Origin: Bacteroidales bacterium
Lineage (GTDB): Bacteria > Bacteroidota > Bacteroidia > Bacteroidales > UBA932
NCBI GenBank assembly: GCA_016287075.1
Contig: JAEEVC010000007.1
Span: 58,734 to 122,733, forward strand
DNA: 64,000 nt
Direction: 5' to 3'
The translations under genes and the position numbers were made by a program. Of the stretch, positions 1 to 9,040 are shown piece by piece. The notes under the pieces were generated by a model. That model saw nothing but the letters and a program-made list of their open reading frames with translations. It was not told the origin of the DNA and searched no databases. Numbering within the stretch: position 1 is the first letter of the stretch; each line of letters begins with the position of its first letter.

Positions 1-934
1 CCTGGGAGGACTGGATGGGCTTGTTTTCGTCCCCTTCGATGTCATCGTCGCCGTCGGACGGATTGCCGACGCGGGTGATGACCAGTTCCTTGACTTCGTA
101 GGATTTGTTCCGTTCCACCGTGCCGGCCACCAGCAGGGGATAGGTGTAGAACTGGCCCGCGATCTTTGCCTCGACAACGAGCAGCGTGTTCTTTTGCGCA
201 TTGCTGTTCGGATAGGTGTAGAAGGAGTAGGAGGTCGTGTGCGAGTTGTTGTATGAAACGCTTGCAGGGGAGTTTAATTTCCTGTAAATCAGGTCGTTCG
301 GAGCCGATGAATCGTTTAGTTTGCTGTCGGCGAACCAGCGGATGGACGAGGCCTGCGAGGCATCGTAGCAGATGTTTCCGACGACGTTGGTCAGGAAGAT
401 GCGGGTGATGATGAAGGACGAAGCCTGTGTGGGATTGGTGAGTTTGTTGGTGATCTTGTCGATCTTGAAACGGGCGGCCAGCCGCTCGACGTCCATGTCA
501 ACCGACGTCGTCGCCCCGAGGGTCTGGCTTTTCATTCCGGTCATGACGAAACGGCTCCGGGTGTTGTTCGCCAGAAGGGAAACTTTCTGCTGCAGGCCGG
601 ACAGGGAGGACACCGACGTGAGGCTTTCTTCCGTATTCACGACGGCATACAGGGTCCGGGGCCCCTGGGTTGCACTCAGCGTAAGGCTCGTTCCGTTGTT
701 CTGGCCATGCGCATCGAGTACATCACCCCGGAATGCACAGACGTCCAGCGTACTGACCGTCGCTTCCTGCGGCGTATCGGCTACCGTCGCACGGGTCTGA
801 GGGGCATCAATGCGTACATTGACGATGGCAGGTGACCCTGGTTCGCTGCATGCGGTCACAGCGGGTTCATTCTTGTTGCAGGCGACGAGTGCCAGCAGGG
901 CGGCAAATGCCGCGCAATAACGATGTTTGTTCAT
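1..934 (-). CDS. FimA/Mfa1-type fimbrillin lipoprotein (3' end cut by window)
   Basis: I translated this by hand because the ORF track omits it: it runs off the left edge. It starts MNKHRYCAAFAALLALVAC, a lipoprotein signal with lipobox LVAC. About 30 residues later comes QTRATVA, resembling the Arg-containing N-terminal strand of Bacteroidales fimbrillins. In P. gingivalis FimA/Mfa1 these proteins are exported as lipoproteins and cut after Arg so that the strand drives pilus assembly. The rest (~311 codons in the window) looks beta-rich and carries the fimbrillin-like phrase FYTYPLLVAGTVERNKSYEV. It lies 27 bp after the 325-aa fimbrillin-like gene on the same strand, so it is probably the last or a late gene of the fimbrial operon. 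The stop lies outside the window. Whether it is a shaft or tip subunit cannot be told. Confidence 0.8.
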   Translation of the reverse strand, partial: MNKHRYCAAFAALLALVACNKNEPAVTACSEPGSPAIVNVRIDAPQTRATVADTPQEATVSTLDVCAFRGDVLDAHGQNNGTSLTLSATQGPRTLYAVVNTEESLTSVSSLSGLQQKVSLLANNTRSRFVMTGMKSQTLGATTSVDMDVERLAARFKIDKITNKLTNPTQASSFIITRIFLTNVVGNICYDASQASSIRWFADSKLNDSSAPNDLIYRKLNSPASVSYNNSHTTSYSFYTYPNSNAQKNTLLVVEAKIAGQFYTYPLLVAGTVERNKSYEVKELVITRVGNPSDGDDDIEGDENKPIQSSQ

Positions 935-961
935 GATAAATAGAATGTTAAAGGGTTTGAA

Positions 962-1939
962 TTAAAGCTTTTCTTCATAGGATATCGGAGCGTTCCAGTC
1001 CTCCGGTACGACGGTGAAGCGGAAGGTACCGCTCTCGACCGGGATGTCCGGGTCGGCGGATCCGGGCCGCTGCAGGGTCAGGTCGACCCGGTACGATTTG
1101 TTCTCTTCCAGCCGATCCAGCGTAAGCGGGTAATAGCATCGGATGTCGCCCAGCATGCAACTGAATACGAGTCGTGTTTTTCTGGGCGTAAAGACAGACC
1201 CGCCCATATGGTCTGCCGTTATGGGATTGGGATAGGCATACAGGCGCGCGTCGCAGTTCCAGTCAGCGCCGGGGGCAATATTCCCTCCGGTCAACGGTGC
1301 CTGTGCGGCCAGGTCGCTTCCCCGGTCCAGCAGTTTGTTGCACCAGCGGGATGGCATGGAACCGGAACCGAGTGTCCGGTCCGCGGCGATGTTGGAGAGT
1401 TGCAGGGTGGGGGAGGCGATGGTCCGACCGGCGGGAAGTGCGTTGTGGATGCTGCCGACATGGACCCGTGCGACCAGGCGTTTGACCGCGATGAAGCAGG
1501 AGGTGGTTCCGGATTCCCGGACGAGGATATTCCCGGCGGAACCCGCCATGACAAGACCCCCGTCCGCACCGCTTACGAGCGCATTGTCGGTCAGAAGGAA
1601 CTTCTTGGTTGACAGTGTGTTGAAATCCGGGATACCCCGCAGGTCCTCCGTCAGGTTCGCGATGACCCAGATGTCGACCTGACCTGTCGGGACCGTCAGT
1701 TCCGTGCTGTAGGCCGCCGTCCCTTCCGGAAAAACGGTCTTGTGCCAGCAACACAGGGTTCCTCGTCTGTCAAAGAGGAGAAACTGGGCGTTCCAGATCC
1801 TTTTTTCGGCTTCCGTCGATGCCGCGGCACGGGTTTCGGGGGAGCCCAGGACGATGTTCAGCCGGCCTGTTTCCAGCGGCGGGCGCTCTGCCGAGCAGGC
1901 GGTAGCAAGCAGCAGGATGGGGAGCAGGAACCTGTTCAT
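962..1939 (-). CDS. Fimbrillin-like lipoprotein (FimB/Mfa2-like or minor subunit)
   Basis: The 325-aa product starts MNRFLLPILLLATACSAE, a lipoprotein signal with Cys15. The next segment contains GSPETRAAAS, the same TRA-type strand seen in the neighbouring fimbrillin. The C-terminal part has YYPLTLDRLEENKSYRVDL, a fold-ending phrase typical of FimB/Mfa2-like and fimbrillin domains, and ends near VVPEDWNAPI. Its start overlaps the stop of the 651-aa gene by 4 bp (ATGA), so translation is probably coupled. It probably acts as an anchor/terminator or accessory subunit of a surface pilus. The exact role is inferred from position and general family features, not from a diagnostic motif. Confidence 0.7.
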   Translation of the reverse strand: MNRFLLPILLLATACSAERPPLETGRLNIVLGSPETRAAASTEAEKRIWNAQFLLFDRRGTLCCWHKTVFPEGTAAYSTELTVPTGQVDIWVIANLTEDLRGIPDFNTLSTKKFLLTDNALVSGADGGLVMAGSAGNILVRESGTTSCFIAVKRLVARVHVGSIHNALPAGRTIASPTLQLSNIAADRTLGSGSMPSRWCNKLLDRGSDLAAQAPLTGGNIAPGADWNCDARLYAYPNPITADHMGGSVFTPRKTRLVFSCMLGDIRCYYPLTLDRLEENKSYRVDLTLQRPGSADPDIPVESGTFRFTVVPEDWNAPISYEEKL

Positions 1940-3891
1940 ATCTCTTCTTGTTTGGCGTGAAGGTTATAGCGCCGGATAAGGACGGATATCTCCGGATCCA
2001 GGTTGCCCCGGTGGACGAAACTCCGGTTCTGGGCACAGGAGCGGATGTAGCATTCCACAGCGCTGCGGTCGTCGCCCCTCCGGCTGTAGAGGATGGCCAG
2101 CATGTAGTTGACCCGGTCCGTCCGCTCCAGCCCCTCAAGGATTTGGAGGGCCGTTGCATTGTAATCCATGGCGCAGTAAGCCACGGCGCAGTTATAGTCT
2201 TTATACGGCCGGAGAAGGGAAACGGCGCGTTCATAATCCGCATCGCGGATCGCCTGGACGCCGGCCATGTAGGTGCTGTCGAGGACGGTGCTCCTGACCG
2301 TATCCTTCTGCATGCCTTTCCGGTGGAGATGGAAGTCGAAGCGGACGGTCCGCAGCCGTGGATAAAGGTGTTCACGCATATACCGGTATCCGCCGAGTTT
2401 CTGCAGGTCCTTCTCCCGCAGATCCGGGTCCTGGATGGCCTCCAGGGCCATATAGCGTTCCCTGTCCGCTCGGGAAAGCACCGTGTCGCGCTGCACCAGA
2501 GCATCCAGCATGGTCCAGTTCTCCGGGTCGCTTTCGGCTATGAAACGGACCGGTGTCGGGCCGGCTTCCGCGTCGACGTCGCCGACGGACAGCCGGAATC
2601 CGCAGCTGGCCGTGACGGAATCCGTCCAGTGCCGCATAAAGCGGTTGAAGTAGTCCGAAACGGCGTCGGAACGCCGGACGGACAGCTGGCGGTTCCGGGC
2701 GTAACTCCCTTCCGGTGAACAGGAAGCACGGACGACGACGGAATCCAGTTCGAATTCCCGGTTTTCCATGATGGAAACGAAATTGGACCGGATGCGCCGG
2801 ATCTCCTCGCCGTTGTTGCCCAGGCGCGGCAGGATCTCGGCACTGTTGACCTTGAAATCGATGTAACAGGCGGTCTGGAGTTCGACCTTCCTTTCGAGAA
2901 CATGGGTCAGATAGTGCTCCCGGTCATCGACAAGGCCTCCGATGGAACTGATATAGAAGGCGAGGGGCTCGCTCTCCGGGACTTCATAGATTCTCCGGTC
3001 CTCCGCGAAGATGCCGCCGGCAAGGGTGATTTCCGCTTTCCGGAGTTTCGGCCGGGTATGGATGGTCTGGACATAATCATAGATGAGGTCACCGCCGCCG
3101 GCATGGATGACGGTGTCGAGGCGCAATCCTTCCGTGACAATCGGAACGCGGACGTACCGACGGTACATCTCGTCTTTCCGCTCCCGGCGCAAACGGTTAA
3201 GGGACAGGCGGATCCGGTCCATGTAGTGGTCGATGGCCTGCTTTTCGGTCACGCCGAATGCGGAGGCGAACTGCTCTTCGGAAACATAGGAACTGTCCGT
3301 CCGGAAGCGGTACAGGGCGGGGATATTGCGCTTGAGGAAAGTCTCGAGCTGGAAACGGTCGATGAAGACGGTGGTATCGGAAACGATGGTGGCAAGGAAG
3401 CGCTCATACCGCTGGTATCCGCGCAGTTGGGCCTTCCGATAGGCGCTTCCCGTAATAAAGATCGGGTTCAGCGCCACCGTGTCCCCGAGCATGGAAAGCC
3501 GCGGGAAGAAGCGGAGCTGCCACTCGCTGTCCTGCATCGCCTGCGGCACCGTGATCCGGAAGCGTAGGTCCACCCGGCCGCTGCGCTCGGCGACGTTGCG
3601 GAAACGGGAAGTGACGACGGCTGCCTTGATCACGTCCGTTGCGACCATTTCCCCGTTTTCATCTTTGACCGCGCGCATGATGAGGACCTTGTTGCCTTCC
3701 GGGTCTTCGACGACCATCGTATCCGCCGGTGCCGGTATGCCGACGGACAGTTCGGGCAGTTCCTGCTCTTCCGTCAGGCTGATGCCGGGGGAGAGCGCAT
3801 GGCTCCGGATGCGGCTGATCTTGCGTTCCGAGGCGCAGGAAAGGACCAGGGCCGCTGCGACGAGCAGCGTATATTTCTTCAGAAGTTGCAT
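1936..3891 (-). CDS. OmpA-like lipoprotein of the fimbrial operon
   Basis: The 651-aa product has a lipoprotein signal (LLVAAALVLSCAS). The N-terminal half is unrecognised. Around residues 345-420 lies an OmpA-C-like region: a FKVNSAEILP segment, then VVVRASCSPEGSYARNRQLS and RRSDAVSDYF, matching the peptidoglycan-binding pattern of OmpA/MotB proteins. The last ~100 residues look like helical TPR-type repeats (DADYERAVSLLRPYKDYNCA). It overlaps the ssb stop region by 13 bp upstream and the fimbrillin gene by 4 bp downstream. OmpA-like proteins are common in Bacteroidales fimbrial operons, and an envelope anchoring or assembly role is a reasonable inference. The N-terminal domain's role is unknown. 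Confidence 0.65.
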   Translation of the reverse strand: MQLLKKYTLLVAAALVLSCASERKISRIRSHALSPGISLTEEQELPELSVGIPAPADTMVVEDPEGNKVLIMRAVKDENGEMVATDVIKAAVVTSRFRNVAERSGRVDLRFRITVPQAMQDSEWQLRFFPRLSMLGDTVALNPIFITGSAYRKAQLRGYQRYERFLATIVSDTTVFIDRFQLETFLKRNIPALYRFRTDSSYVSEEQFASAFGVTEKQAIDHYMDRIRLSLNRLRRERKDEMYRRYVRVPIVTEGLRLDTVIHAGGGDLIYDYVQTIHTRPKLRKAEITLAGGIFAEDRRIYEVPESEPLAFYISSIGGLVDDREHYLTHVLERKVELQTACYIDFKVNSAEILPRLGNNGEEIRRIRSNFVSIMENREFELDSVVVRASCSPEGSYARNRQLSVRRSDAVSDYFNRFMRHWTDSVTASCGFRLSVGDVDAEAGPTPVRFIAESDPENWTMLDALVQRDTVLSRADRERYMALEAIQDPDLREKDLQKLGGYRYMREHLYPRLRTVRFDFHLHRKGMQKDTVRSTVLDSTYMAGVQAIRDADYERAVSLLRPYKDYNCAVAYCAMDYNATALQILEGLERTDRVNYMLAILYSRRGDDRSAVECYIRSCAQNRSFVHRGNLDPEISVLIRRYNLHAKQEEI

Positions 3892-4226
3892 TGCGCCGTG
3901 ACCTGTTCTTCCAGGATTTCGATATCGGTGACATAGATTTCGGAAAGGGTCCGCTCGCTGCCGTCCGTCGATGTATATTTATACTGGCGGATGCGGCCGA
4001 CCAGATGGACGCAGCGGCCCCGCACCAGCTGGGTGAGGTCCGGGGTGTTCCGTCCCTCCCAGAGGACGGCGTTGTGCCAGGTCGTTTCGACGATGGGCGT
4101 TCCTTCCCGGTCTTTGTACACATAGTCCGTTGCGACGGAGAAGCGGGCGCACTGGGCTTCCCCGTACTTGTTCAGGGACGCATTCCCGATGCGTCCGATG
4201 ACTTCGATTCTGTTGAGCTGTTCCAT
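3879..4226 (-). CDS. ssb: Single-stranded DNA-binding protein, short form
   Basis: The 115-aa OB-fold protein starts MEQLNRIEVIGRIGNASLN and contains the SSB phrases ARFSVATDYVYKDREG and ETTWHNAVLWEG. I chose ATG 4226 over the longer track ORF because homology begins there. The protein ends LEEQVTAQCNF and lacks the acidic DDDIPF-like tail that housekeeping SSBs use to bind partner proteins. It is therefore probably the short SSB paralogue common in Bacteroidales. Its 3' end overlaps the start of the 651-aa fimbrial lipoprotein by 13 bp, so the two are likely co-transcribed, though a functional link is not evident. Confidence 0.85.
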   Translation of the reverse strand: MEQLNRIEVIGRIGNASLNKYGEAQCARFSVATDYVYKDREGTPIVETTWHNAVLWEGRNTPDLTQLVRGRCVHLVGRIRQYKYTSTDGSERTLSEIYVTDIEILEEQVTAQCNF

Positions 4227-4536
4227 AACGATGGGAATTGAAGGGTTGTACATCCGGGGCGGCCCCGGCTGGAGTCCGCCGCCGGTTGCAAAGTAAACGG
4301 GGCAGCGGGCATCCTGCTCCCGCCACCCCGGCAACCCATGTCGGATTTTTCCCTTTTCGATGCGAATTGCATGTTTCCGACGGTTTTTTCAGCCAAAAAA
4401 CGGCGGATGCGGAATTAATTCCGATGATTTCCGTTTCCCTATGATCCTGCTGAAACGGAAAAACTTTCGTTTCTTTTTCGTGAAACCATTGTTATTCTCT
4501 GCGGAATGCCCATCTTGGCCCCAAAGTGTGAAAGAC
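4227..4536. other. 310-bp divergent intergenic region
   Basis: I see no gene in this gap between ssb (minus) and the zinc-finger gene (plus). It contains a perfect GC-rich palindrome, CCGGGGC-G-GCCCCGG at 4254-4268, in the ssb leader. A near-consensus minus-strand -7 box (TTACTTTG, one mismatch to TAnnTTTG) lies at 4289-4296, giving ssb a leader of about 60 nt. A weak 7-bp A/T hairpin lies near 4383-4401. No clear plus-strand promoter box was found. Confidence 0.5.
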
Positions 4537-4932
4537 ATGAAGACGACGAACCGCCTCCGCCCCGTGGACCCGCAGTACTGCATCCAGTGCGGGAAGCCGC
4601 TCCCTCCCGGTCGTCCCGACCGGAAATTCTGTTCCGCGCAATGCAAGAACCGGTGGCACAACGCCCAGACGGGGCGCTACAACAACTACCGCCTCCGCGT
4701 GATCAGCGCCCTCGACAAAAACCACCGGATCCTCCTGCAGCTCCATGATGCCGGGATCCGTTCCGTCCCGAAGATCGAAGCCCTGTCCATGGGATTCCAG
4801 CCCGATTATTTTACCGGCTGCAACGGGGTCCGGAGCCATGTGGAATACATCTGTTTCGACATCCGGTATCATGTCTCGATGAACCGCATCTGGGGCATCG
4901 TCCGTTTCGAGCCCCTCCTGCTGGGACTATAA
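4537..4932 (+). CDS. Small CxxC...CxxxC zinc-finger protein, function unknown
   Basis: The 131-aa product starts MKTTNRLRPVDPQYCIQCG. I chose ATG 4537 because the track's 59-residue extension looks like random intergenic coding. A four-Cys knuckle, CIQCGKP...KFCSAQCKNRWHN (residues ~15-41), is a zinc-ribbon-like motif of the kind seen in small nucleic-acid-associated proteins. The remainder (RLRVISALDKNHRILLQLHD...) has no motif I recognise. It is a single-gene unit between ssb and the permease terminator. Bacteroidetes genomes often carry such short zinc-finger proteins; no function can be assigned. Confidence 0.7.
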   Translation: MKTTNRLRPVDPQYCIQCGKPLPPGRPDRKFCSAQCKNRWHNAQTGRYNNYRLRVISALDKNHRILLQLHDAGIRSVPKIEALSMGFQPDYFTGCNGVRSHVEYICFDIRYHVSMNRIWGIVRFEPLLLGL

Positions 4933-4938
4933 TGAAAA

Positions 4939-4960
4939 CCCCGGACGAGCCCGTCCGGGG
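4939..4960. terminator. Rho-independent-type terminator (bidirectional position)
   Basis: A 9-bp perfect stem CCCCGGACG/CGTCCGGGG with a 4-nt loop lies between the zinc-finger stop and the permease stop. On the minus strand the stem is followed by TTTT, so it best fits termination of the permease gene. It also lies just past the convergent plus-strand gene. Confidence 0.7.
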
Positions 4961-4987
4961 TAAGTGTATAACTGAATGTAAATCAGG

Positions 4988-6265
4988 TTATTGCTGCTGT
5001 ACCTTCTTCTGCGGGTCCTTGAACAGGATGGCGAAGAGGACGCCGACGACGCAGGCATAGCCGGCGAAAATGTACCAGGCGGTGGACCAGCTGGCGGGGT
5101 TCTCGAAGACGCCGACGGCATCGACGACCGCACCGGCGGCAAGGGTGCCGATGGTCGCGCCGAGCCCGTTGGTCATCAGCATGAAGACGCCCTGGGCGCT
5201 GGAACGGATGTCCTCGGAGGTGTTTTCATTCACATACAGCGAGCCGGAGATGTTGAAGAAATCGAAGGCGACGCCGTACACGATGCAGCTCAGGATGAAG
5301 AGGATGACGCCCGGCATGGCGGGATTGCCCGCGCCGAAGAAGCCGAAGCGGAAAACCCAGGCGAACATGGCGATGAGCATCACTTTCTTGATGCCGAACT
5401 TTTTCATGCAGACCGGGATAAGCAGGATGCAGAGGGTCTCGGAGAGCTGGCTGATGGCAATCAGGGCGTTGGAATTCTTGACGGCGAAAGTGTCCGCCAG
5501 GGCCGGATCGGCGCCGAAGGAGCCGAGGAAGGTGTTGGCATAGCCGTTGGTGATCTGAAGGGAGGCGCCGAGGAGCATCGAGAAGATGAAGAAGATGGCG
5601 AACTGGCCGTTCTTGAACAGGGCGAAGGCCTTGAGGCCGAAGGCGTCGGCGAGGCTCTTGGATTCGCCGCGGTTGGTCGGGCAGGCGGGCATCGTCAGGG
5701 CGTAGCCGCAGAGGATGAGGGAGATGATGCCCGAAGAGAACAGCTGCGTGTAGGTATCCTGCATGGCCACGCCGCCGATCTTCAGGAAATTGGTCAGGAG
5801 CATGCTGCAGATAAAGCCGACGGTCCCGAAGACGCGGATGGGCGGGAAGTCCTTGACGGGATCCATCCCGGCCTTGCCGAGGGCGTTGTAGGCCACGGAA
5901 TTGGAGATGGCGATGGTCGGCATGTAGAAGGCGACGCTGATGCTGTACAGGACGAACAGGGGCGCGAACTGGATCGCATCTCCCGCCTGCATGCAGTAGA
6001 GGCCCGCGCCGATCATGAAGATGCCGGCAAGGCCGTGGCAGAGGGAGAGGGTCTTCTGGGCCTGGATGTAGCGGTCCGCCACGATCCCCATCAGGGTCGG
6101 CATGAAGATGGATACGATGCCCTGCATGGCGAAGAACCACTTGATCTGCGGGCCGAGCCCGGCATTTCCGAGATACCGGCCGAGGGAAGTCAGGTAGGCG
6201 CCCCACGCGGCATACTGGAGGAAATTCATCAGGATGAGCCTGACGGTCAGTTGTTTATTTTTCAT
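4988..6265 (-). CDS. Nucleoside:H+ symporter family MFS permease
   Basis: The 425-aa product starts MKNKQLTVRLILMNFLQYAAWGAYL. The track's 667-aa ORF includes a 242-residue antisense extension over tgt, which I reject. There are about twelve hydrophobic segments. The N-terminal FLQYAAWGAYLTSLGRYL and loop GIVADRY fit the NupG/XapB nucleoside:proton symporter family, which imports nucleosides across the inner membrane. A terminator hairpin follows the stop and a minus -7 box (TACATTTG, 6308-6315) precedes the gene, so it is probably monocistronic. The substrate is inferred from the family only. Confidence 0.8.
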   Translation of the reverse strand: MKNKQLTVRLILMNFLQYAAWGAYLTSLGRYLGNAGLGPQIKWFFAMQGIVSIFMPTLMGIVADRYIQAQKTLSLCHGLAGIFMIGAGLYCMQAGDAIQFAPLFVLYSISVAFYMPTIAISNSVAYNALGKAGMDPVKDFPPIRVFGTVGFICSMLLTNFLKIGGVAMQDTYTQLFSSGIISLILCGYALTMPACPTNRGESKSLADAFGLKAFALFKNGQFAIFFIFSMLLGASLQITNGYANTFLGSFGADPALADTFAVKNSNALIAISQLSETLCILLIPVCMKKFGIKKVMLIAMFAWVFRFGFFGAGNPAMPGVILFILSCIVYGVAFDFFNISGSLYVNENTSEDIRSSAQGVFMLMTNGLGATIGTLAAGAVVDAVGVFENPASWSTAWYIFAGYACVVGVLFAILFKDPQKKVQQQ

Positions 6266-6307
6266 CTGCAAACGGTTTTGGTTCTGGTCGATACGTGTGT
6301 ATTCATG

Positions 6308-6315
6308 CAAATGTA
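6308..6315 (-). promoter_or_regulatory. -7 box of the nucleoside permease gene
   Basis: TACATTTG matches the Bacteroidota -7 consensus TAnnTTTG and lies 42 nt before the permease ATG, in the divergent gap with tgt. Confidence 0.6.
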
Positions 6316-6337
6316 CGAGAAAAATCCGAAAAATTGC

Positions 6338-6345
6338 TATCTTTG
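6338..6345 (+). promoter_or_regulatory. -7 box of the tgt-lptF/G-dut-murF operon
   Basis: TATCTTTG is a perfect TAnnTTTG match 19 nt before the tgt ATG. The four downstream genes are nearly gapless, so this box probably drives all of them. Confidence 0.65.
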
Positions 6346-6364
6346 AAGGATTAAACGAGAATAG

Positions 6365-7507
6365 ATGTTCAGTTTCCGCAAGACCGCCACCGATCCCGCC
6401 TCCTCCGCCCGCGCGGGGATCATCGAGACCGACCATGGCTCCATCCATACCCCCATCTTCATGCCCGTCGGGACCGTCGGCTCCGTCAAGGGCGTGTATC
6501 ACAGGGACTTGGAGGAGGATATCCGCGCGGAAATCATTCTCGGCAACACCTACCATCTCTATCTCCGTCCCGGACTGGACACCCTCCGGAAAGCCGGCGG
6601 CCTCCACCGCTTCGAGCACTGGGACCGCCCGATCCTGACGGACAGCGGCGGCTTCCAGGTCTTTTCGCTGGCCCCGATCCGGAAACTGACCCCGGACGGC
6701 TGCCGTTTCGCCTCGCACATCGACGGCTCCCGGCATACCTTCACGCCGGAGAACAACGTCGATACCCAGCGGATCATCGGCGCGGACATCATCATGGCCC
6801 TCGACGAGTGCTGCCCGGGCGATGCCGACGTGCGCTATGCGGAAAAGTCCCTGCGCCTCACCCAGGGCTGGCTGGAGCGTTTCGCCCGCCATTTCGACGA
6901 GACGGAACCGCTCTACGGCTATGGCCAGGTGATGTTCCCGATCATCCAGGGCTGCGTCTATCCGGACCTGCGTCGCCGGGCGGTCGAACATGCCCTCTCC
7001 CTCGACAATGCCAACCGCGGCGGCTATGCCGTCGGCGGCCTGGCGGTAGGGGAGCCGACGGAGAAAATGTACGAGATGCTAGAGGTGACATGCCCGCTCC
7101 TCCCGGCGGACAAGCCCCGCTACCTGATGGGTGTCGGCACCCCCGCGAACATCCTGGAGGGCATTGCCCGCGGCATCGACATGTTCGACTGCGTCATGCC
7201 GACGCGCAACGGGCGCAACGGGATGCTCTTCACCTGGAACGGGATCATGAACATGCGGAATGCCAAATGGACGGACGATTTCTCCGAACTCGACCCCGCC
7301 GGCGCTTCCTTTGTCGACCATTATTACACGAAAGCCTACCTCCACCACCTTTTCATCGCGAAGGAGATGTTCGCCGCGATGGTGGCGACGGAGCACAACC
7401 TCGCCTTCTATCTCGACCTGGCCCGGACGGCCCGGATGCACATCGAGGCGGGGGATTTCGCCGCCTGGAAAGAAGTGACGGTCAATAGGTTGCAGCAACG
7501 CCTCTGA
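6365..7507 (+). CDS. tgt: tRNA-guanine transglycosylase (queuosine pathway)
   Basis: The 380-aa product exchanges guanine-34 of GUN-anticodon tRNAs for a queuosine precursor. Family landmarks are TDSGGFQVFSL, MALDECCPG, GGLAVGEP and the nucleophile region IDMFDCVMPTRNGRNG. One point is odd. The E. coli zinc site LDPECDCYTC...HNL aligns here with LDPAGASFVD...HNL, so all three Cys ligands are replaced (G, S, D) while the His remains. The enzyme probably does without structural zinc. I believe Bacteroidetes relatives share this, but could not check. It is the first gene of an operon with lptF/G starting 1 nt after its stop. Confidence 0.93.
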   Translation: MFSFRKTATDPASSARAGIIETDHGSIHTPIFMPVGTVGSVKGVYHRDLEEDIRAEIILGNTYHLYLRPGLDTLRKAGGLHRFEHWDRPILTDSGGFQVFSLAPIRKLTPDGCRFASHIDGSRHTFTPENNVDTQRIIGADIIMALDECCPGDADVRYAEKSLRLTQGWLERFARHFDETEPLYGYGQVMFPIIQGCVYPDLRRRAVEHALSLDNANRGGYAVGGLAVGEPTEKMYEMLEVTCPLLPADKPRYLMGVGTPANILEGIARGIDMFDCVMPTRNGRNGMLFTWNGIMNMRNAKWTDDFSELDPAGASFVDHYYTKAYLHHLFIAKEMFAAMVATEHNLAFYLDLARTARMHIEAGDFAAWKEVTVNRLQQRL

Positions 7508-7508
7508 T

Positions 7509-8597
7509 ATGCTTGGACTGAAGAGAATCGACTGGTACATCATGAAGAAGTTCCTCATGACCTTCTTCCTCTCTCTGATCCTGATCATCGGGATCGTCAT
7601 CATCTTCGACATCAGCGAGAAGATCGACGATTTCGTCTCCAAGGAGGCGCCGCTCAAGGCGATCATCGTCGATTACTACGTGAACTGGGTCCCGTACTTC
7701 ATGAACATGTTCAGCCCGCTGTTCGTGTTCATTTCGGTCATCTTCTTCACCTCGATCATGGCCGCGAATTCCGAGGTCATCGCCATCCTCTCCTGCGGCA
7801 TCAGCTACCACCGGATGATGGTTCCATACCTGATAACCGCGACGCTGATCGCGCTCCTGTCCCTCGCCCTGAACCTGTGGGTCATCCCACGTGCCAATGC
7901 GCCGCGCGTGGCTTTCGAGCAGAAATATATCAAGCGGCACCGGGTCACGACGGGGCGCGATATCCACTATAAGCTGGAGGACGACCGTTACGTCTATATG
8001 GAATCCTTCAGCACCTGGAACAACACGGCGTACAATTTCACCCTCGAGGAACTCTCCGAAAACGGGCTGGTCAGCAAGATATCCGCCGAATCCGCGCGCT
8101 GGGACAGCACCACCGCCTCCTGGCGGCTCCGCAATTATTTCATCCGGGACTATGGCACCGGCCTGCAGGACCGCGTCCGTTCCGGCAAGCAGCTGGATAC
8201 GGTCCTCAGCCTGACGGTGGACGATTTCTACCGCAACAAATACACCATCATCCAGCTGGACCGCAACCAGCTCAACGAACTCATCCGGACGCAGCGGGCC
8301 CGCGGCGACAACAATGTCATGTTCGCCGAGATCGAGAAGAACAACCGGCTGTCCATGCCCTTCTCCGCCTTCATCCTGACCATCATCGGCGTCTCCCTTT
8401 CGACGCGGAAGCGCCGCGGCGGCATCGGCTGGAACATCGCCCTCGGCATCGCCCTGGGCTTCTCCTACATCCTGTTCATGAAATTCAGCGAGATGTTCGT
8501 ACACACCGGTACGCTGCCGGCCTCCATCGCCCTCTGGCTGCCGAATGTCCTGTACCTGATTATCGCCGCCTTCCTCTATCACAGAGCATCCCAGTAA
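7509..8597 (+). CDS. LptF/LptG-family permease (YjgP/YjgQ)
   Basis: The 362-aa inner-membrane protein starts [25 protein letters not shown], the usual YjgP/YjgQ opening (D-x-Y-I-x-K-x-F). Hydrophobic segments lie near residues 14-35, 58-82 and 102-125, with a further cluster at 275-360. The middle third is a soluble beta-rich (jellyroll) domain. In the Lpt system, LptF and LptG form the channel of the LptB2FG ATPase that extracts lipopolysaccharide. Which of the two this is cannot be decided. It starts 1 nt after tgt and its TAA overlaps the dut ATG by one base. Confidence 0.88.
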   Translation: MLGLKRIDWYIMKKFLMTFFLSLILIIGIVIIFDISEKIDDFVSKEAPLKAIIVDYYVNWVPYFMNMFSPLFVFISVIFFTSIMAANSEVIAILSCGISYHRMMVPYLITATLIALLSLALNLWVIPRANAPRVAFEQKYIKRHRVTTGRDIHYKLEDDRYVYMESFSTWNNTAYNFTLEELSENGLVSKISAESARWDSTTASWRLRNYFIRDYGTGLQDRVRSGKQLDTVLSLTVDDFYRNKYTIIQLDRNQLNELIRTQRARGDNNVMFAEIEKNNRLSMPFSAFILTIIGVSLSTRKRRGGIGWNIALGIALGFSYILFMKFSEMFVHTGTLPASIALWLPNVLYLIIAAFLYHRASQ

Positions 8598-9031
8598 TGA
8601 AAGTCCAGATCATCAACCGCTCGGCCTGGCCCCTTCCGCAGTATGCGACCCCGCAATCCGCGGGGGTAGACCTGAAGGCCAACATCACGGAACCGATTGT
8701 CCTGAAGCCTCTTGCACGTACGTTTGTGCCGACGGGGCTGTTCATTTCCCTGCCGGCGGGATTCGAGGCGCAGGTGCGTCCGCGCAGCGGCCTCGCCGCG
8801 AAACACGGCATCACTGTCCTGAATTCGCCCGGAACCATCGACGCGGATTACCGCGGCGAAATCTGCGTCATCCTGGTGAATCTCTCCGACACGCCTTTCG
8901 AGATCGTCCCCGGCGAACGGATCGCCCAGATGGTCATCGCTCGGCACGAACAGGTGGAATGGGAACAGGTGGATGTGCTGGACGAAACGCAACGGGGTGC
9001 CGGCGGCTTTGGGAGCACTGGTGTCAAATGA
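8597..9031 (+). CDS. dut: dUTP diphosphatase
   Basis: The 144-aa trimeric dUTPase hydrolyses dUTP to dUMP and pyrophosphate, keeping uracil out of DNA and supplying dTMP synthesis. All five motifs are visible in order: [36 protein letters not shown] and the C-terminal GAGGFGSTG. Its ATG overlaps the TAA of the lptF/G-like gene. It lies within the tgt-to-murF operon. Confidence 0.95.
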   Translation: MKVQIINRSAWPLPQYATPQSAGVDLKANITEPIVLKPLARTFVPTGLFISLPAGFEAQVRPRSGLAAKHGITVLNSPGTIDADYRGEICVILVNLSDTPFEIVPGERIAQMVIARHEQVEWEQVDVLDETQRGAGGFGSTGVK

Positions 9032-9040
9032 TTGGATATT

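Noticed and set aside
4988-6991. 667-aa ORF including an N-terminal extension before the permease
   Set aside because: The first 242 residues are antisense to tgt and its promoter. Family homology begins at MKNKQLTV (6265), so only the shorter gene is annotated.
9032-9040. TTG start for murF as given in the ORF track
   Set aside because: ATG 9041 follows three codons later and the usual Mur N-terminal domain aligns from there.
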